Below are positions 48,181 through 56,784 of a DNA stretch of 64,000 nucleotides, in pieces. Position numbers and translations under genes: made by a program. The notes under the pieces were generated by a model that had not been told where the DNA came from, searched no databases, and saw nothing but the letters and a program-made list of their open reading frames with translations. The DNA is from Massilia sp. 9I. Lineage in GTDB: Bacteria > Pseudomonadota > Gammaproteobacteria > Burkholderiales > Burkholderiaceae_D. The stretch lies in contig NZ_LR733275.1 of NCBI RefSeq assembly GCF_902506415.1, forward strand, positions 2,395,795-2,459,794, in the 5' to 3' direction. Within the stretch, counting starts at the first letter, position 1. Each line of letters opens with the position of its first letter.

Positions 48181-49247
48181 GCAAGGATCAAGCATCGGCG
48201 TGGACCATCGAGCAGGTGGCCACTTTCGATCATCAGGTCACGGGCGTATCGGTATCGGAAGACAACCGCATCTTCGTGAACTTCCCGCGCTGGACCGAGG
48301 ACAGCGCGGTGTCGGTGGCGGAAGTCGGCAAGGATGGGGCGCTGCGCCCCTACCCCGACGAACAATGGAACGCCTGGCGCAATGCGCGCAAGGACGAACT
48401 GGAGCCGGGCGAGCACTGGGTCTGCGTACAGAGCATCGTGGCCGATGGCCGCGGCAGCCTGTGGGTGCTGGATCCGGCGGCGCCGGCCCAGGCCCACCTG
48501 GTCTCCGGCGGCGCCAAGCTGGTCCAGATCGACCTGGCCGGCGACAAGGTCAAGCGCAGCATCGCCTTCGACGAAGAAGCGGCGCCGCAGGGCTCCTACC
48601 TCAACGACGTGCGCTTCTCGAAAGACGGCAAGCATGCCTTCATCACCGATTCCGGCGTGGTCGGCGCGATCCTGGTAGTGGACCTGGAAGCCGGCAAGAC
48701 CGTGCGCCTGCTCGACGGCCATCCGACCACGCAAATGAAGAAGGGCTTGACCGTCAAGGCCGACGGCGAGGAGCTGCGCCGCCCGGACGGACGCGGCGTG
48801 GAGTTCTCGGCCGACGGCATCGAGTTGTCCAGCGACGGCCGCTGGCTGTACTGGCAGGCGATCAAGGGCGATACGCTGTACCGCATCGATACCGGCTTCC
48901 TGACCGGTAAGGGCATGCAGGGCGGCGATGTCGGCGACCAGGTCGAGGAATTCGGCAAGAATGGGGTCTCGGACGGCCTCTTGATCCCGCGCGGGACCAA
49001 TAAAATGCTGCTCAGCGCGGTCGAGGACGATGCGGTGAAGGTGCGCGATCTCGACCAGGGACCGTCCGGCCGGCCGGAAGTACTGGTGCAGGACCAACGC
49101 CTGCGCTGGCCGGACACCTTCACCCAGGGCCCGGACGGCACGGTCTACGTGACCACCTCGCACATCCAGGATTCGGCTTTCTTCAAGCCGGACGCGCCGC
49201 CCGCCCTGCCTACCCAGTTGTGGAAACTGACAGGTGGACGGTTCTGA
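48177..49247 (+). CDS. Major royal jelly/yellow family protein
   Basis: 356 residues, six-bladed propeller of the yellow/MRJP family: VTGVSVSEDNRIFVNFPRW, EHWVCVQSIVADGRGSLWVLDPA, APQGSYLNDVRFSKDGKHAFITDSG, GRGVEFSADGIELSSDGRWLYWQAIKG and RWPDTFTQGPDGTVYVTTSHI. No signal peptide is evident from the chosen ATG, which overlaps the topoisomerase gene by four bases. Bacterial members are of unknown function, though insect relatives are linked to dopachrome chemistry. Confidence 0.87.
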   Translation: MSKDQASAWTIEQVATFDHQVTGVSVSEDNRIFVNFPRWTEDSAVSVAEVGKDGALRPYPDEQWNAWRNARKDELEPGEHWVCVQSIVADGRGSLWVLDPAAPAQAHLVSGGAKLVQIDLAGDKVKRSIAFDEEAAPQGSYLNDVRFSKDGKHAFITDSGVVGAILVVDLEAGKTVRLLDGHPTTQMKKGLTVKADGEELRRPDGRGVEFSADGIELSSDGRWLYWQAIKGDTLYRIDTGFLTGKGMQGGDVGDQVEEFGKNGVSDGLLIPRGTNKMLLSAVEDDAVKVRDLDQGPSGRPEVLVQDQRLRWPDTFTQGPDGTVYVTTSHIQDSAFFKPDAPPALPTQLWKLTGGRF

Positions 49248-49250
49248 GCC

Positions 49251-49664
49251 TTACTTGACGAAGTAGCCGGACACCTTCCAGCTGCCGTCCGCTTCGCGCA
49301 TCGGGACCACGGTCTCGGTGCCGGCGCGGGTGGCGAATTCAGTCCGGTACTCGATCACGACATACTCGCCCTCGGGTGCGCCGGGCAACTTGAGCGTGTG
49401 CTGGGCCCTGGCCAGCGTGCGCGACTTGACGGCGCCGAGCGGCGCGCGCGCCCCGCGCAGGGCCTCGTTCCAGCGTTCCTGGCTCACCAGGCCGCGAAAA
49501 GTCGCCGCCCCCTCCTTCCAGCTCCCCGCATAGTCACCGGCGTCGACCTGCGCCAGCCAGACTTCGGCGGCCTTGGTGGCTGCCTGCGTGGCGGCGGGAG
49601 AATCCTGCGCGCCGGCAGGCTGGGCGAACGCGGCGATGGACAACAGGATGGCGGCAAAGCGCAT
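49251..49664 (-). CDS. DUF4019-type exported protein
   Basis: 137 residues with signal peptide MRFAAILLSIAAFAQPAGAQ. The mature part ATKAAEVWLAQVDAGDYAGSWKEGAATFRGLVSQERWNEALRGARAPLGAVKSR and the C-terminal GTETVVPMREADGSWKVSGYFVK match DUF4019, a periplasmic domain of unknown function. GGGAG is just upstream of the ATG at 49664; longer in-frame starts would hide the signal peptide. It is convergent with the royal-jelly-type gene, with 3 bp between the stops. Confidence 0.85.
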   Translation of the reverse strand: MRFAAILLSIAAFAQPAGAQDSPAATQAATKAAEVWLAQVDAGDYAGSWKEGAATFRGLVSQERWNEALRGARAPLGAVKSRTLARAQHTLKLPGAPEGEYVVIEYRTEFATRAGTETVVPMREADGSWKVSGYFVK

Positions 49665-49743
49665 GGCAGCTCCCGGTAGTGGACAAGATCTGTCCAGCAT
49701 ACCGGAAAGCGGATGCGACTTTATCGCAAATTATTGCTTCAGC

Positions 49744-50493
49744 TTAAGCCGACTTGGCCTGGAACTCGGACGATGCAATATCGGCCAGGTCGCACAGCGC
49801 CTGCAGTTCGGCCGTGCGCAGGCGGCGCGGCTCGCGATCGATGACGCACAGCGTGCCCATCGGCAGGCCGGAACGGTCGCGCAGCGGCACCCCGGCGTAG
49901 AAGCGGATGTGGGGCTCGGCCAGCACCAGCGGATTTTCGCGGAAGCGTTCGTCGGTGGCGGCGTCTTCGACCATGAAGGGCGCGTCCTGCAGGATCGCGT
50001 GCGAACAGAAGGCCCATTCGCGCGGGGTTTCCTGCGGGCCCAGGCCGATGCGCGCCTTGAACCACTGGCGGCGCGCGGTCAGGAGCGAGACCAGCGCGAT
50101 CGGCGAACCGGTCACGGTGGCTGCCAGGCGAACGATGCGGTTGTAGCGCTCTTCCTGCGGGCTGTCGACCAGGCCCGATGCCGCGAGCACGGCCAGGCGG
50201 CGCGCTTCGTCCGGATGGGTCGGATAGCTTTCGCCGCCCTGCAACAGGAATTCGGGATCGGTCGGCGCCTGCACCAGGGTCTCGCCGGAGAGCGCGCCCG
50301 AGAGCGGGCCCGCCCGGTCCAGCATGGCCTGGATGGTGCTTTGCCGGGTACGGCGGTGCCCGCCCGGGGTTTTCCACGAGGGGATGGCGCCGCTCTCCAT
50401 CCACAGCTGAACAGTACTGGTCGCAACACCCAACATCCGGGCTGCGGCACTGGTGGTGAGGATCGGATCCTCTTCGGTGAACTTGCTCTGCAT
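49744..50493 (-). CDS. Excisionase/MerR-type HTH fused to a GAF domain
   Basis: 249 residues. An N-terminal winged helix-turn-helix (ILTTSAAARMLGVATSTVQLWMESGAIPSWKTPGGHRRTRQSTIQAML, about 11-58) is of the MerR/excisionase type. A linker then leads to a GAF domain (about 105-245) with LVDSPQEERYNRIVRLAATVTGSPIALVSLL, WAFCSHAILQDAPFMVEDAATDERF and IRFYAGVPLRDRSGLPMGTLCVIDREPRRL, the typical GAF-DGC/kinase core. It likely senses a small molecule or redox state and binds DNA. AGGACC precedes the ATG at 50493. It is divergent from the chemoreceptor gene. Confidence 0.85.
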   Translation of the reverse strand: MQSKFTEEDPILTTSAAARMLGVATSTVQLWMESGAIPSWKTPGGHRRTRQSTIQAMLDRAGPLSGALSGETLVQAPTDPEFLLQGGESYPTHPDEARRLAVLAASGLVDSPQEERYNRIVRLAATVTGSPIALVSLLTARRQWFKARIGLGPQETPREWAFCSHAILQDAPFMVEDAATDERFRENPLVLAEPHIRFYAGVPLRDRSGLPMGTLCVIDREPRRLRTAELQALCDLADIASSEFQAKSA

Positions 50494-50792
50494 TAGCGGT
50501 CCTATAGATTTCAAGAGTATAGCCGATTTGCCGAAAATTCTCATCTTTAAGGCTTGCCTAAGAATTCATGTTCTGATATACACAATTCCGTCAAAAAAAA
50601 TTGACTAAAAGAAATTGAACTAAATTAAATAATCGATTTGAACAAATCTAATTAACCGGACAAGCCCGGTTCAATACCGCGCACGATACAGATTTGCTGA
50701 AAAGAAAGTTGATTGAACACAATACAATTGACAGGTTTTGCTGACAACACTCCTTGTCACTCCCCCAACAGTCTATTGCCTTAGAAAAAAAC
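50494..50792. other. 299-bp AT-rich divergent regulatory region
   Basis: Markedly AT-rich against the GC-rich surroundings, with A-tracts. It contains a small palindrome GATTTG-AA-CAAATC (50635-50648) and a hairpin AACCGG...CCGGTT (50654-50671). It must drive the HTH-GAF gene leftwards and the chemoreceptor rightwards. No convincing -35/-10 pair and no open frame were found. Confidence 0.55.
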
Positions 50793-52400
50793 ATGAACGT
50801 CTTCAAGCATACGGGCATCGCCACAAAACTTTACGCGGCGTTTTCGCTGATCCTGGTGGTCACACTGGTCCTCGCCGCATTCTCCGTTGCAAGCGTCAAC
50901 AGTATCGAGCGTGCCCTGCATACGGCCGACGACATGCGCAACGCCGAACTCGAACCCCTGTATGCGGCGCGCGAGGCCTTGGCCCAGACCGGCATCGCGG
51001 CGCGCAACGCGTATATCTTCAAGGACGATGCCGCCGCACGCCGCGAGCTCGACCTCGTCGACAGCCAGAAGGCGCAGTACCTGGCCGCCCTCACCCGCCT
51101 GGACGCCGTCCTGGCCGAACACCCCCAATACAAGAAAGTCCGCGCGGGCATGCACACCATGGCGCGCGAACTGGAACGGCCGCGCTCCTATCGCGCCAGC
51201 GGCGACCTGGAAGGCTTCGGCGCCTTTCTGGTCAATGAATGCAGCCCGCTGCGGCGCCAGATCGTGGCCGACATCGAGGTCCTGCTCAATGAGCTGCAGG
51301 CCCACACCGCCGATACGGTTGCCATGTCCAACGCTGAGGCATCGAGTACCCGGTACTGGATCACGGGACTGAGCGCAGTCGCGGTCGCCCTGTGCGTGAT
51401 CGTGGCCGTGGTGCTGGTGCGCAGCCTGGTCGGCCAGCTTGGCGGCGAGCCCGCCTACGCGACCAGCGTCGCGCGCGCCATCGCCGAGGGCGAACTGCAG
51501 CACCCGGTCGATACCACCCGCGCCCGTCCGTCCAGCCTGCTGTTCGCGATGAGCGCCATGCGCGACGGCCTGAGCGGCATCGTCGGCAAGGTGCGCGGCG
51601 GGACCGACGCGATCGCCTCGGCCTCGTCGGAGATCGCTTCGGGCAACCTGGATCTGTCGACCCGCACCGAGACCCAGGCCGCGGCCCTGGCCCAGGTCGC
51701 CAGCTCGATGAAGCAGCTGATCGAATCGGTGCGCCAGAACGCCGACTACGCGGCCCAGGCCAGCGCACTGGCCGGCGACGCGTCCAGCATCTCGGTCAAG
51801 GGTGGCGCCGCGGTCGATGAAGTGGTCACCACGATGCAGCTGATCGACGCCTCGTCCAAGAAGATCGTGGACATCATCGCGGTCATCGACGGCATCGCCT
51901 TCCAGACCAATATCCTGGCCCTGAACGCGGCGGTCGAAGCGGCGCGCGCCGGCGAACAGGGACGCGGTTTCGCCGTGGTGGCGAGCGAGGTCCGCAACCT
52001 CGCGCACCGCTCGGCGGCAGCGGCCAAGGAGATCAAGGCCCTGATCGAGGATTCGGTGGACAAGGTCGGCCTGGGCGCGGCGCTGGTCGGCCAGGCGGGA
52101 GACACCATCCGCCAGGTGGTCGAGGGCGTGCACCGCGTCACCGACATCATGGGCCAGATCAGCAGCGCGACGGGCGCCCAGCGCGCCGACATCGAGCGCG
52201 TCGACGAAGAGATTTCGCGCCTGGACGAGATGACGATCCAGAATGCGGCCCTGGTCGAGGAAGCGGCGGCCGCTGCGCAGTCGCTGCAGACCCAGGCGGC
52301 GGAGCTGGCGGCGGTGGTGAATACCTTCCAGCTGGAAGAGTCGGGTACGCAGCACCAGCAGCCCTACCAGCCGCAGCGCCGGCTGATCCGCGCGGCCTGA
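50793..52400 (+). CDS. Methyl-accepting chemotaxis protein (4-helix-bundle sensor)
   Basis: 535 residues. A transmembrane segment (about 11-33) is followed by a periplasmic helical sensor with 4HB_MCP features and a second membrane segment (about 190-212). The signalling tip [54 protein letters not shown] is intact. The C-terminus ([10 protein letters not shown]) lacks the NWETF-type pentapeptide for CheR/CheB docking. The Shine-Dalgarno is weak (A-rich leader). The ligand is unknown. Confidence 0.93.
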   Translation: MNVFKHTGIATKLYAAFSLILVVTLVLAAFSVASVNSIERALHTADDMRNAELEPLYAAREALAQTGIAARNAYIFKDDAAARRELDLVDSQKAQYLAALTRLDAVLAEHPQYKKVRAGMHTMARELERPRSYRASGDLEGFGAFLVNECSPLRRQIVADIEVLLNELQAHTADTVAMSNAEASSTRYWITGLSAVAVALCVIVAVVLVRSLVGQLGGEPAYATSVARAIAEGELQHPVDTTRARPSSLLFAMSAMRDGLSGIVGKVRGGTDAIASASSEIASGNLDLSTRTETQAAALAQVASSMKQLIESVRQNADYAAQASALAGDASSISVKGGAAVDEVVTTMQLIDASSKKIVDIIAVIDGIAFQTNILALNAAVEAARAGEQGRGFAVVASEVRNLAHRSAAAAKEIKALIEDSVDKVGLGAALVGQAGDTIRQVVEGVHRVTDIMGQISSATGAQRADIERVDEEISRLDEMTIQNAALVEEAAAAAQSLQTQAAELAAVVNTFQLEESGTQHQQPYQPQRRLIRAA

Positions 52401-52416
52401 TCCGGCACCCAGGCAT

Positions 52417-52433
52417 GGGCGGCGCTGCCGCCC
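52417..52433. terminator. Hairpin between convergent MCP and pncB genes
   Basis: GGGCGGC-GCT-GCCGCCC, a 7-bp GC stem with a 3-base loop in the 36 bp between the two stop codons. No T-run; a weak or bidirectional terminator at best. Confidence 0.4.
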
Positions 52434-52436
52434 TGC

Positions 52437-53630
52437 TCAGCCCTCGCCGGGGTGGTTGAACACCTGGCGCAGGTAGGCCAGGAAGGTCTCATCGGTGCAC
52501 ATCGACTTGCCCGGCGTGTCCGACAGCTTGGCTACCGGCTGTCCGTTGCAGTGGGTGAGCTTCATGACGATGTTTAGCGCCGGGTAAGGCGTGTCGTTGG
52601 TGAGCTTGGTGCCGATGCCGAAGCCGAGCATGGTGCGGTCGGCGAAGTGGCGGTACAGAGCCAGCGCCTTGGGCACCGTCAGCGCGTCCGAGAACACCAT
52701 GCGCTTGGTGCGCGCATCGATGCGCAGGCGCGCGTAGTGCGCCAGCGCCTTTTCGCCCCACTCCACCGGGTCGCCCGAATCGTGGCGCAGGCCGTCGAAC
52801 AGCTTGGCGAAATACAGGTCAAAGTCGCGCAGAAACGCATCCATGCCGACCACGTCGGTGAGCGCGGTGCCGAGGTCGCCCCGGTATTCCTGCACCCAGT
52901 CTTCCAACGCCGCCTTCTGGAAGTCGCGCAGGCGCACCCCGAAGGCCTGATAGGCCTGCAGGTACTCATGGGCCATGGTCCCGATCGGCACCAGGTTGTA
53001 TTTATGCGCCAGGTAGACGTTCGAGGTGCCCTTGAAAAACTGCGGCAGCTCGCGCGCCATGGTCGCCACCACCTCGTCGTGCCACTCGCCCGAGAAGCGC
53101 CGGCGCACGCCGAAATCAAAAAACTCGAAGGGCGTGGCGCGCGGCGGCTCCTGCTCGAAGGCACGCAGCTCGTCGATCTTCTGCTGCAGGCGCACCCGTG
53201 CTTCGGCAATGGCCGCCTGCTGATCGAAGCGGCGGAAATACAGCTCGTTGACGATGTAGAGCACGAAGATCTCGAAGCCCATCACGTGCACCAGCGGACC
53301 GGTGGCGCGGATGCGCAGGTGCGGGCCGTCGGTCTCGACCTGGATGAACTTGCGCTGGAAACGGAACAGCGTAAGCAGGTCGGCGAAATCGCTCCGGATG
53401 AAGCGCAGGCCGCGCAGGTAGGCGATCTCGTGTTCCTGGAACATCAGCGAACAGAGATGATCCAGCTCGCGTTCGACCTCCTCCTTCAGTTCGGCCAGCG
53501 GATAGGCCGGCTGGTTCCGGCACAGGAATTCGTACTCGCCCACCGCGTCCGGATGGCTGTGCAGGAGGGCCTGCCACATGGTGAACTTGTACAGATCGGT
53601 CTCGAGCAGGCTGCGGACGACAGGTTTCAT
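52437..53630 (-). CDS. pncB: Nicotinate phosphoribosyltransferase
   Basis: 397 residues. SLLETDLYKFTMWQALLH at the N-terminus, FEFFDFGVRRRFSGEWHDEVVATMARELPQFFKGTSNVYLAHKYNLVPIGTMAHEYLQAY and HDSGDPVEWGEKALAHY match PncB, including the conserved His-Glu region and FGIGTKLTND near the C-terminus. It converts nicotinate plus PRPP to nicotinate mononucleotide in the NAD salvage pathway. It is 9 bp downstream of the SET-domain gene on the same strand and so likely co-transcribed with it. Confidence 0.96.
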   Translation of the reverse strand: MKPVVRSLLETDLYKFTMWQALLHSHPDAVGEYEFLCRNQPAYPLAELKEEVERELDHLCSLMFQEHEIAYLRGLRFIRSDFADLLTLFRFQRKFIQVETDGPHLRIRATGPLVHVMGFEIFVLYIVNELYFRRFDQQAAIAEARVRLQQKIDELRAFEQEPPRATPFEFFDFGVRRRFSGEWHDEVVATMARELPQFFKGTSNVYLAHKYNLVPIGTMAHEYLQAYQAFGVRLRDFQKAALEDWVQEYRGDLGTALTDVVGMDAFLRDFDLYFAKLFDGLRHDSGDPVEWGEKALAHYARLRIDARTKRMVFSDALTVPKALALYRHFADRTMLGFGIGTKLTNDTPYPALNIVMKLTHCNGQPVAKLSDTPGKSMCTDETFLAYLRQVFNHPGEG

Positions 53631-53639
53631 CGCTGTCCT

Positions 53640-54143
53640 TCAGGCGGTGAAGTTCTTCGGCGCGCGGTTCTTGACGCGCTTCTTCGGCGCCAGCATGGTG
53701 CCGGTGCAGCCCGGCGTGCCGCAGCGGCAGGCGAACAGCTTCTTCAGCGCCGGGGTGTGGCGCTCGTCGTAGATCAGCGCGTAGTTGTAGTTCAGCTCTT
53801 CGCCCGGTTCGATGTCGCGCATCGCGTGAATGTAAACACGGCCGTCGTCTTCGAAGGCTTCGCAGTTGGGCGAGCAGGCATGGTTGATCCAGCGCGCCGC
53901 GTTGCCGCGGCTGCCGCCGTCGATCACGCGCCCGTCGGCCAGGGTGAAATAAAAGGTGTGGTTGATCGGGCCGCCGGCCTTGGCCGCGCGCTCCGTCGCT
54001 TCGTCCCAGGTGATGCGCTCGCCCCGGTACTCGATGATGCGTTCGCCGGCGCCGATGGGCTTGAGCGCAAAGACGCCGTTGCCGTGGACGGGGGACTTCC
54101 TGACTTCGTAGGCAGGGCTGGACTTGGCGGCGGTCGTGGTCAT
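53640..54143 (-). CDS. SET-domain protein lysine methyltransferase-like
   Basis: 167 residues. SPVHGNGVFALKPIGAGERIIEYRGERITWDEA begins the SET domain; ARWINHACSPNCEAFEDDGRVYIHAMRDIEPGEELNYNYAL contains the NHxCxPN and ELxYxY motifs that bind SAM and the target lysine; FACRCGTPGCTGTM is a post-SET-like cysteine cluster. Bacterial SET proteins are less common and targets are mostly unknown. Located upstream of pncB. No membrane segment. Confidence 0.88.
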   Translation of the reverse strand: MTTTAAKSSPAYEVRKSPVHGNGVFALKPIGAGERIIEYRGERITWDEATERAAKAGGPINHTFYFTLADGRVIDGGSRGNAARWINHACSPNCEAFEDDGRVYIHAMRDIEPGEELNYNYALIYDERHTPALKKLFACRCGTPGCTGTMLAPKKRVKNRAPKNFTA

Positions 54144-54368
54144 CGCGGTGGGATCGTGGGCTGGTTATGGAAGCGATTGCTATTATGGTACCAATCGCGC
54201 CCGCGATGCCGCACATTTTGCGCAGCGCGGCAAGGCGACACCGCGCAGTCATGCAGCATGCGCATGCTCGCATCCGCGAGGTGTTCCCGCCAGCCGAGGA
54301 CGAGGATCTCGGGAACCGTCGCGCGCAGCGTCACATCGCTGTTCTCGAACACACCGCGCTTCCCGGTT
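54144..54368. other. Intergenic region without a supported gene
   Basis: 225 bp between the SET-domain and small membrane protein genes. Short frames on the minus strand lack a ribosome-binding site and coding bias, so I annotate nothing. Confidence 0.5.
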
Positions 54369-54581
54369 CTAACTCGCCATGGCAGCGGCTTCGCCCAGCA
54401 TCAACAGGCTGGCTAGCAGCGCCGCCGTCCCGGCCGCCATGCCGCCGGCCACCAGGCGCCGCCACTGCGCATTGCGTTCCAGGATGCGCTTCACAAGGCG
54501 GCGTTTGCCGCGCGTCTGCATGCGGCGCCGCACCTGCAAGGCTGCATCGGCTTCCACCATCTCGTTTCGACTACGTTTCAT
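54369..54581 (-). CDS. Small membrane protein of unknown function
   Basis: 70 residues: a basic N-terminal part (MKRSRNEMVEADAALQVRRRMQTRGKRRLVKRILER) and one hydrophobic C-terminal segment (LVAGGMAAGTAALLASLLML), a tail-anchored layout. It has a strong AAAGGAGAG Shine-Dalgarno before the ATG at 54581, which is the main evidence it is real. No family recognised. It lies at the end of a long leader with a large hairpin. Confidence 0.65.
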   Translation of the reverse strand: MKRSRNEMVEADAALQVRRRMQTRGKRRLVKRILERNAQWRRLVAGGMAAGTAALLASLLMLGEAAAMAS

Positions 54582-55009
54582 GTTCTCTCCTTTGTTCCTT
54601 TATGCCGTCAGGCGCCTGCCGCTGCCGGTGCGTCGGAGCGCCAGTACGTCGAGGGCGTCGGTGCCCAGATCGGGCGCGAGCAGCGCGGCCCGCATTTGCG
54701 GTGCCGGGCTGACCAACAAGACAAGCGATGCTGATGAATGGGGCTCGGGAGAACCAAGCGGTTCTCGCCGAGCCTAGGGAAGGCAGGCGAGATCGCGCGT
54801 CGAACGTTGCGCGAGACGAGCGTGGAAGACGCTCAGTCCGAGCGAGAGTGGAACATGCAGCTTGCGCGCGGCGGCGACATCGGCCCCGGCGCGCGCAGTG
54901 CGCACGCTGGAGGAAGTGTCGATGCCGAAGGAGGAAATGCAGCGCATGCCTGGGTTACATTCATGAGGTGGAGTCGCGACCAGTATAGCCCACCTGCTTT
55001 TTTCGTCAA
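54582..55009 (-). promoter_or_regulatory. Strong promoter and long structured leader of the small membrane protein
   Basis: Minus-strand TTGACG (about 55004-55009), a 16-bp spacer and TATACT (about 54982-54987) make a good sigma-70 promoter. The roughly 390-base leader to the ATG at 54581 contains a 14-bp hairpin (54742-54774, arms GGCTCGG-GAGAACC and GGTTCTC-CCGAGCC with one bulged base). Short frames in the leader (for example one of about 57 codons ahead of the hairpin and one of 31 codons ending just before the ribosome-binding site) have no convincing ribosome-binding site. It could be a riboregulatory leader or contain an sRNA; undetermined. Confidence 0.45.
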
Positions 55010-55016
55010 CCCGGCG

Positions 55017-56696
55017 CTAGCCTGCGAAGTCTTCCTCGCGGTACTCGACGCCCTCGCCTGCCTGCCCATTGCGTCCCGCTTCTTCCTTGCGCAGTTCGAC
55101 GCGCCGGATCTTGCCCGAGATGGTCTTGGGCAGTTCGCGGAACTCGATGCGGCGGATGCGCTTGTACGGCGCCAGCCTCTCGCGCGCAAAGGCGAACAGC
55201 GAGGCCGCCACCTCGCGCGATGGCAGGACGCCCTGGCGCAGGGTAACGAAGGCCTTGGGCACCGACAGCTTGAGCGGGTCGGGACTCGGCACGATGGCCG
55301 CTTCGAGCACGGCCTCGTGCTCGATCAGGACGCTCTCCAGCTCGAAGGGACTGATGCGGTAGTCCGAGGACTTGAACACATCGTCGTTGCGGCCGACGTA
55401 GAAGTAGTAGCCGTCCGTGTCGACCGTGGCGGTGTCGCCCGTGTGGTAGTGACCCGCGCGCATCACGGCGGCAGTCTTTTCCTCGTCGCCCTCGTAGCAC
55501 ATCATCAGTCCCAGCGGGGCCGGCGCCAGCGACAGCGCGATCTCGCCTTCCTGCGCCGGCTGATCGTCGATGTCGAGCAGCGCCACCCGGTAGCCCGGCA
55601 GCGGTCGGCCCATGGAGCCGAGCTTGATTGGCTGGCCTGGCGAATTGCCGATCTGGCAGGTGCTCTCGGATTGGCCGAAGCCGTCGCGGATGCGGATGCC
55701 CCAGGCTGTTTCCACCTGCTCGATCACTTCCGGATTGAGCGGCTCGCCGGCGCCGACCAGTTCGCGCAGCGGCGGCTTCCAAGCGTTCAGGTCTTCCTTG
55801 ATCATCATGCGCCACACGGTCGGCGGCGCGCACAGCGAGGTGACGCCGCAGCGGACGATGGTGTCGAGCGCCGCCTTGCTCGAAAAGCGCTCGTAGTTGT
55901 AGACGAAGATGGTGGCGCCGGCGTTCCAGGGTGCGAAGAAGCAGCTCCACGCGTGCTTGGCCCAGCCGGGCGAGGAGATGTTCCAGTGGACGTCGCCCTG
56001 CTGCAGACCGATCCAGTACATGGTCGACAGGTGGCCGACGGGATAGCTCTGGTGGCTGTGCAGCACCAGCTTGGGCTTGGCCGTGGTGCCGGAAGTGAAG
56101 TACAGCAGCAGCGGGTCGGTGGCGCGGGTTTCGCCCTCCGGGGTGAACACCGACAGCACGTCGCGGCTGGCGGCAAAATCGCGCCAGCCATCCGGCTTGC
56201 CGCCCACCGCAATGCGGGTAAAGCTGCCGGCCATGCCGTCGAACTTGGCCGCTTCCGAGGCCTGGGCGATGACGTGCCTGATGCGCCCGCGCTCCAGCCG
56301 GTCCTGCAGGTCGGCGCCGGAGACCAGCATGGTGGTCGGTACCAGCACGGCGCCGAGCTTGATCCCGGCCAGCATGATCTCCCACAGCTCGACCCGGTTC
56401 GGCAGCATCAGGAGCACGCGGTCGCCACGGTTGACGCCGCACAGGCGCAGGTACTCGGCCACCTGGCAGGAACGCGAGGCCATGTCGGCAAACGAGATCT
56501 TCTGCTCGCTGCCGTCTTCTTCGACCACCCACAGCGCCGGCGCGTGGTTGTCCTTCGCCATATGGTCGAAGTAGTCGAGCGCCCAGTTGAAGGCATCCAG
56601 CTGGGGCGCCTGGTAGCCGTGGTAGGCGGTCTCGTAGTCGAGGCGGTGCTGCTGCAGGAAGTCGCGCGCTTGCAGGAAGCGCTGGGTCGGCGTCAT
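55017..56696 (-). CDS. AMP-binding acyl-CoA synthetase (medium-chain type)
   Basis: 559 residues. Motifs LLYFTSGTTAKPKLVLHSH (P-loop), GAGEPLNPEVIEQ, RDGFGQSESTC, HTGDTATVDTDGYYFYVGRNDDVFKSSDYRISPFELESVL and the catalytic Lys in TISGKIRRVELR identify an adenylate-forming acid:CoA ligase of the acetyl/medium-chain acyl-CoA synthetase group. The carboxylate is unknown. It might supply the aromatic operon 13 kb away, but no evidence links them. GGGAGA precedes the ATG at 56696. It is 88 bp downstream of the ferredoxin-type gene, at the end of the formate dehydrogenase cluster. Confidence 0.9.
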   Translation of the reverse strand: MTPTQRFLQARDFLQQHRLDYETAYHGYQAPQLDAFNWALDYFDHMAKDNHAPALWVVEEDGSEQKISFADMASRSCQVAEYLRLCGVNRGDRVLLMLPNRVELWEIMLAGIKLGAVLVPTTMLVSGADLQDRLERGRIRHVIAQASEAAKFDGMAGSFTRIAVGGKPDGWRDFAASRDVLSVFTPEGETRATDPLLLYFTSGTTAKPKLVLHSHQSYPVGHLSTMYWIGLQQGDVHWNISSPGWAKHAWSCFFAPWNAGATIFVYNYERFSSKAALDTIVRCGVTSLCAPPTVWRMMIKEDLNAWKPPLRELVGAGEPLNPEVIEQVETAWGIRIRDGFGQSESTCQIGNSPGQPIKLGSMGRPLPGYRVALLDIDDQPAQEGEIALSLAPAPLGLMMCYEGDEEKTAAVMRAGHYHTGDTATVDTDGYYFYVGRNDDVFKSSDYRISPFELESVLIEHEAVLEAAIVPSPDPLKLSVPKAFVTLRQGVLPSREVAASLFAFARERLAPYKRIRRIEFRELPKTISGKIRRVELRKEEAGRNGQAGEGVEYREEDFAG

Positions 56697-56784
56697 GGTG
56701 TCTCCCGATGGCTGTGGCCTGGCTGTTCGTGGCCATTCTGCCATGATTTCAGTTGCGGTGGTCGGCAACCGACCACCGCACGAA

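Noticed and set aside
49744..50493. Prophage excisionase
   Set aside because: The HTH is fused to a GAF domain, and no integrase, attachment site or phage gene is nearby.
54140..54352. 70-codon minus-strand open frame next to the SET-domain gene
   Set aside because: No ribosome-binding site, no hydrophobic or domain pattern, and unusual codon use.
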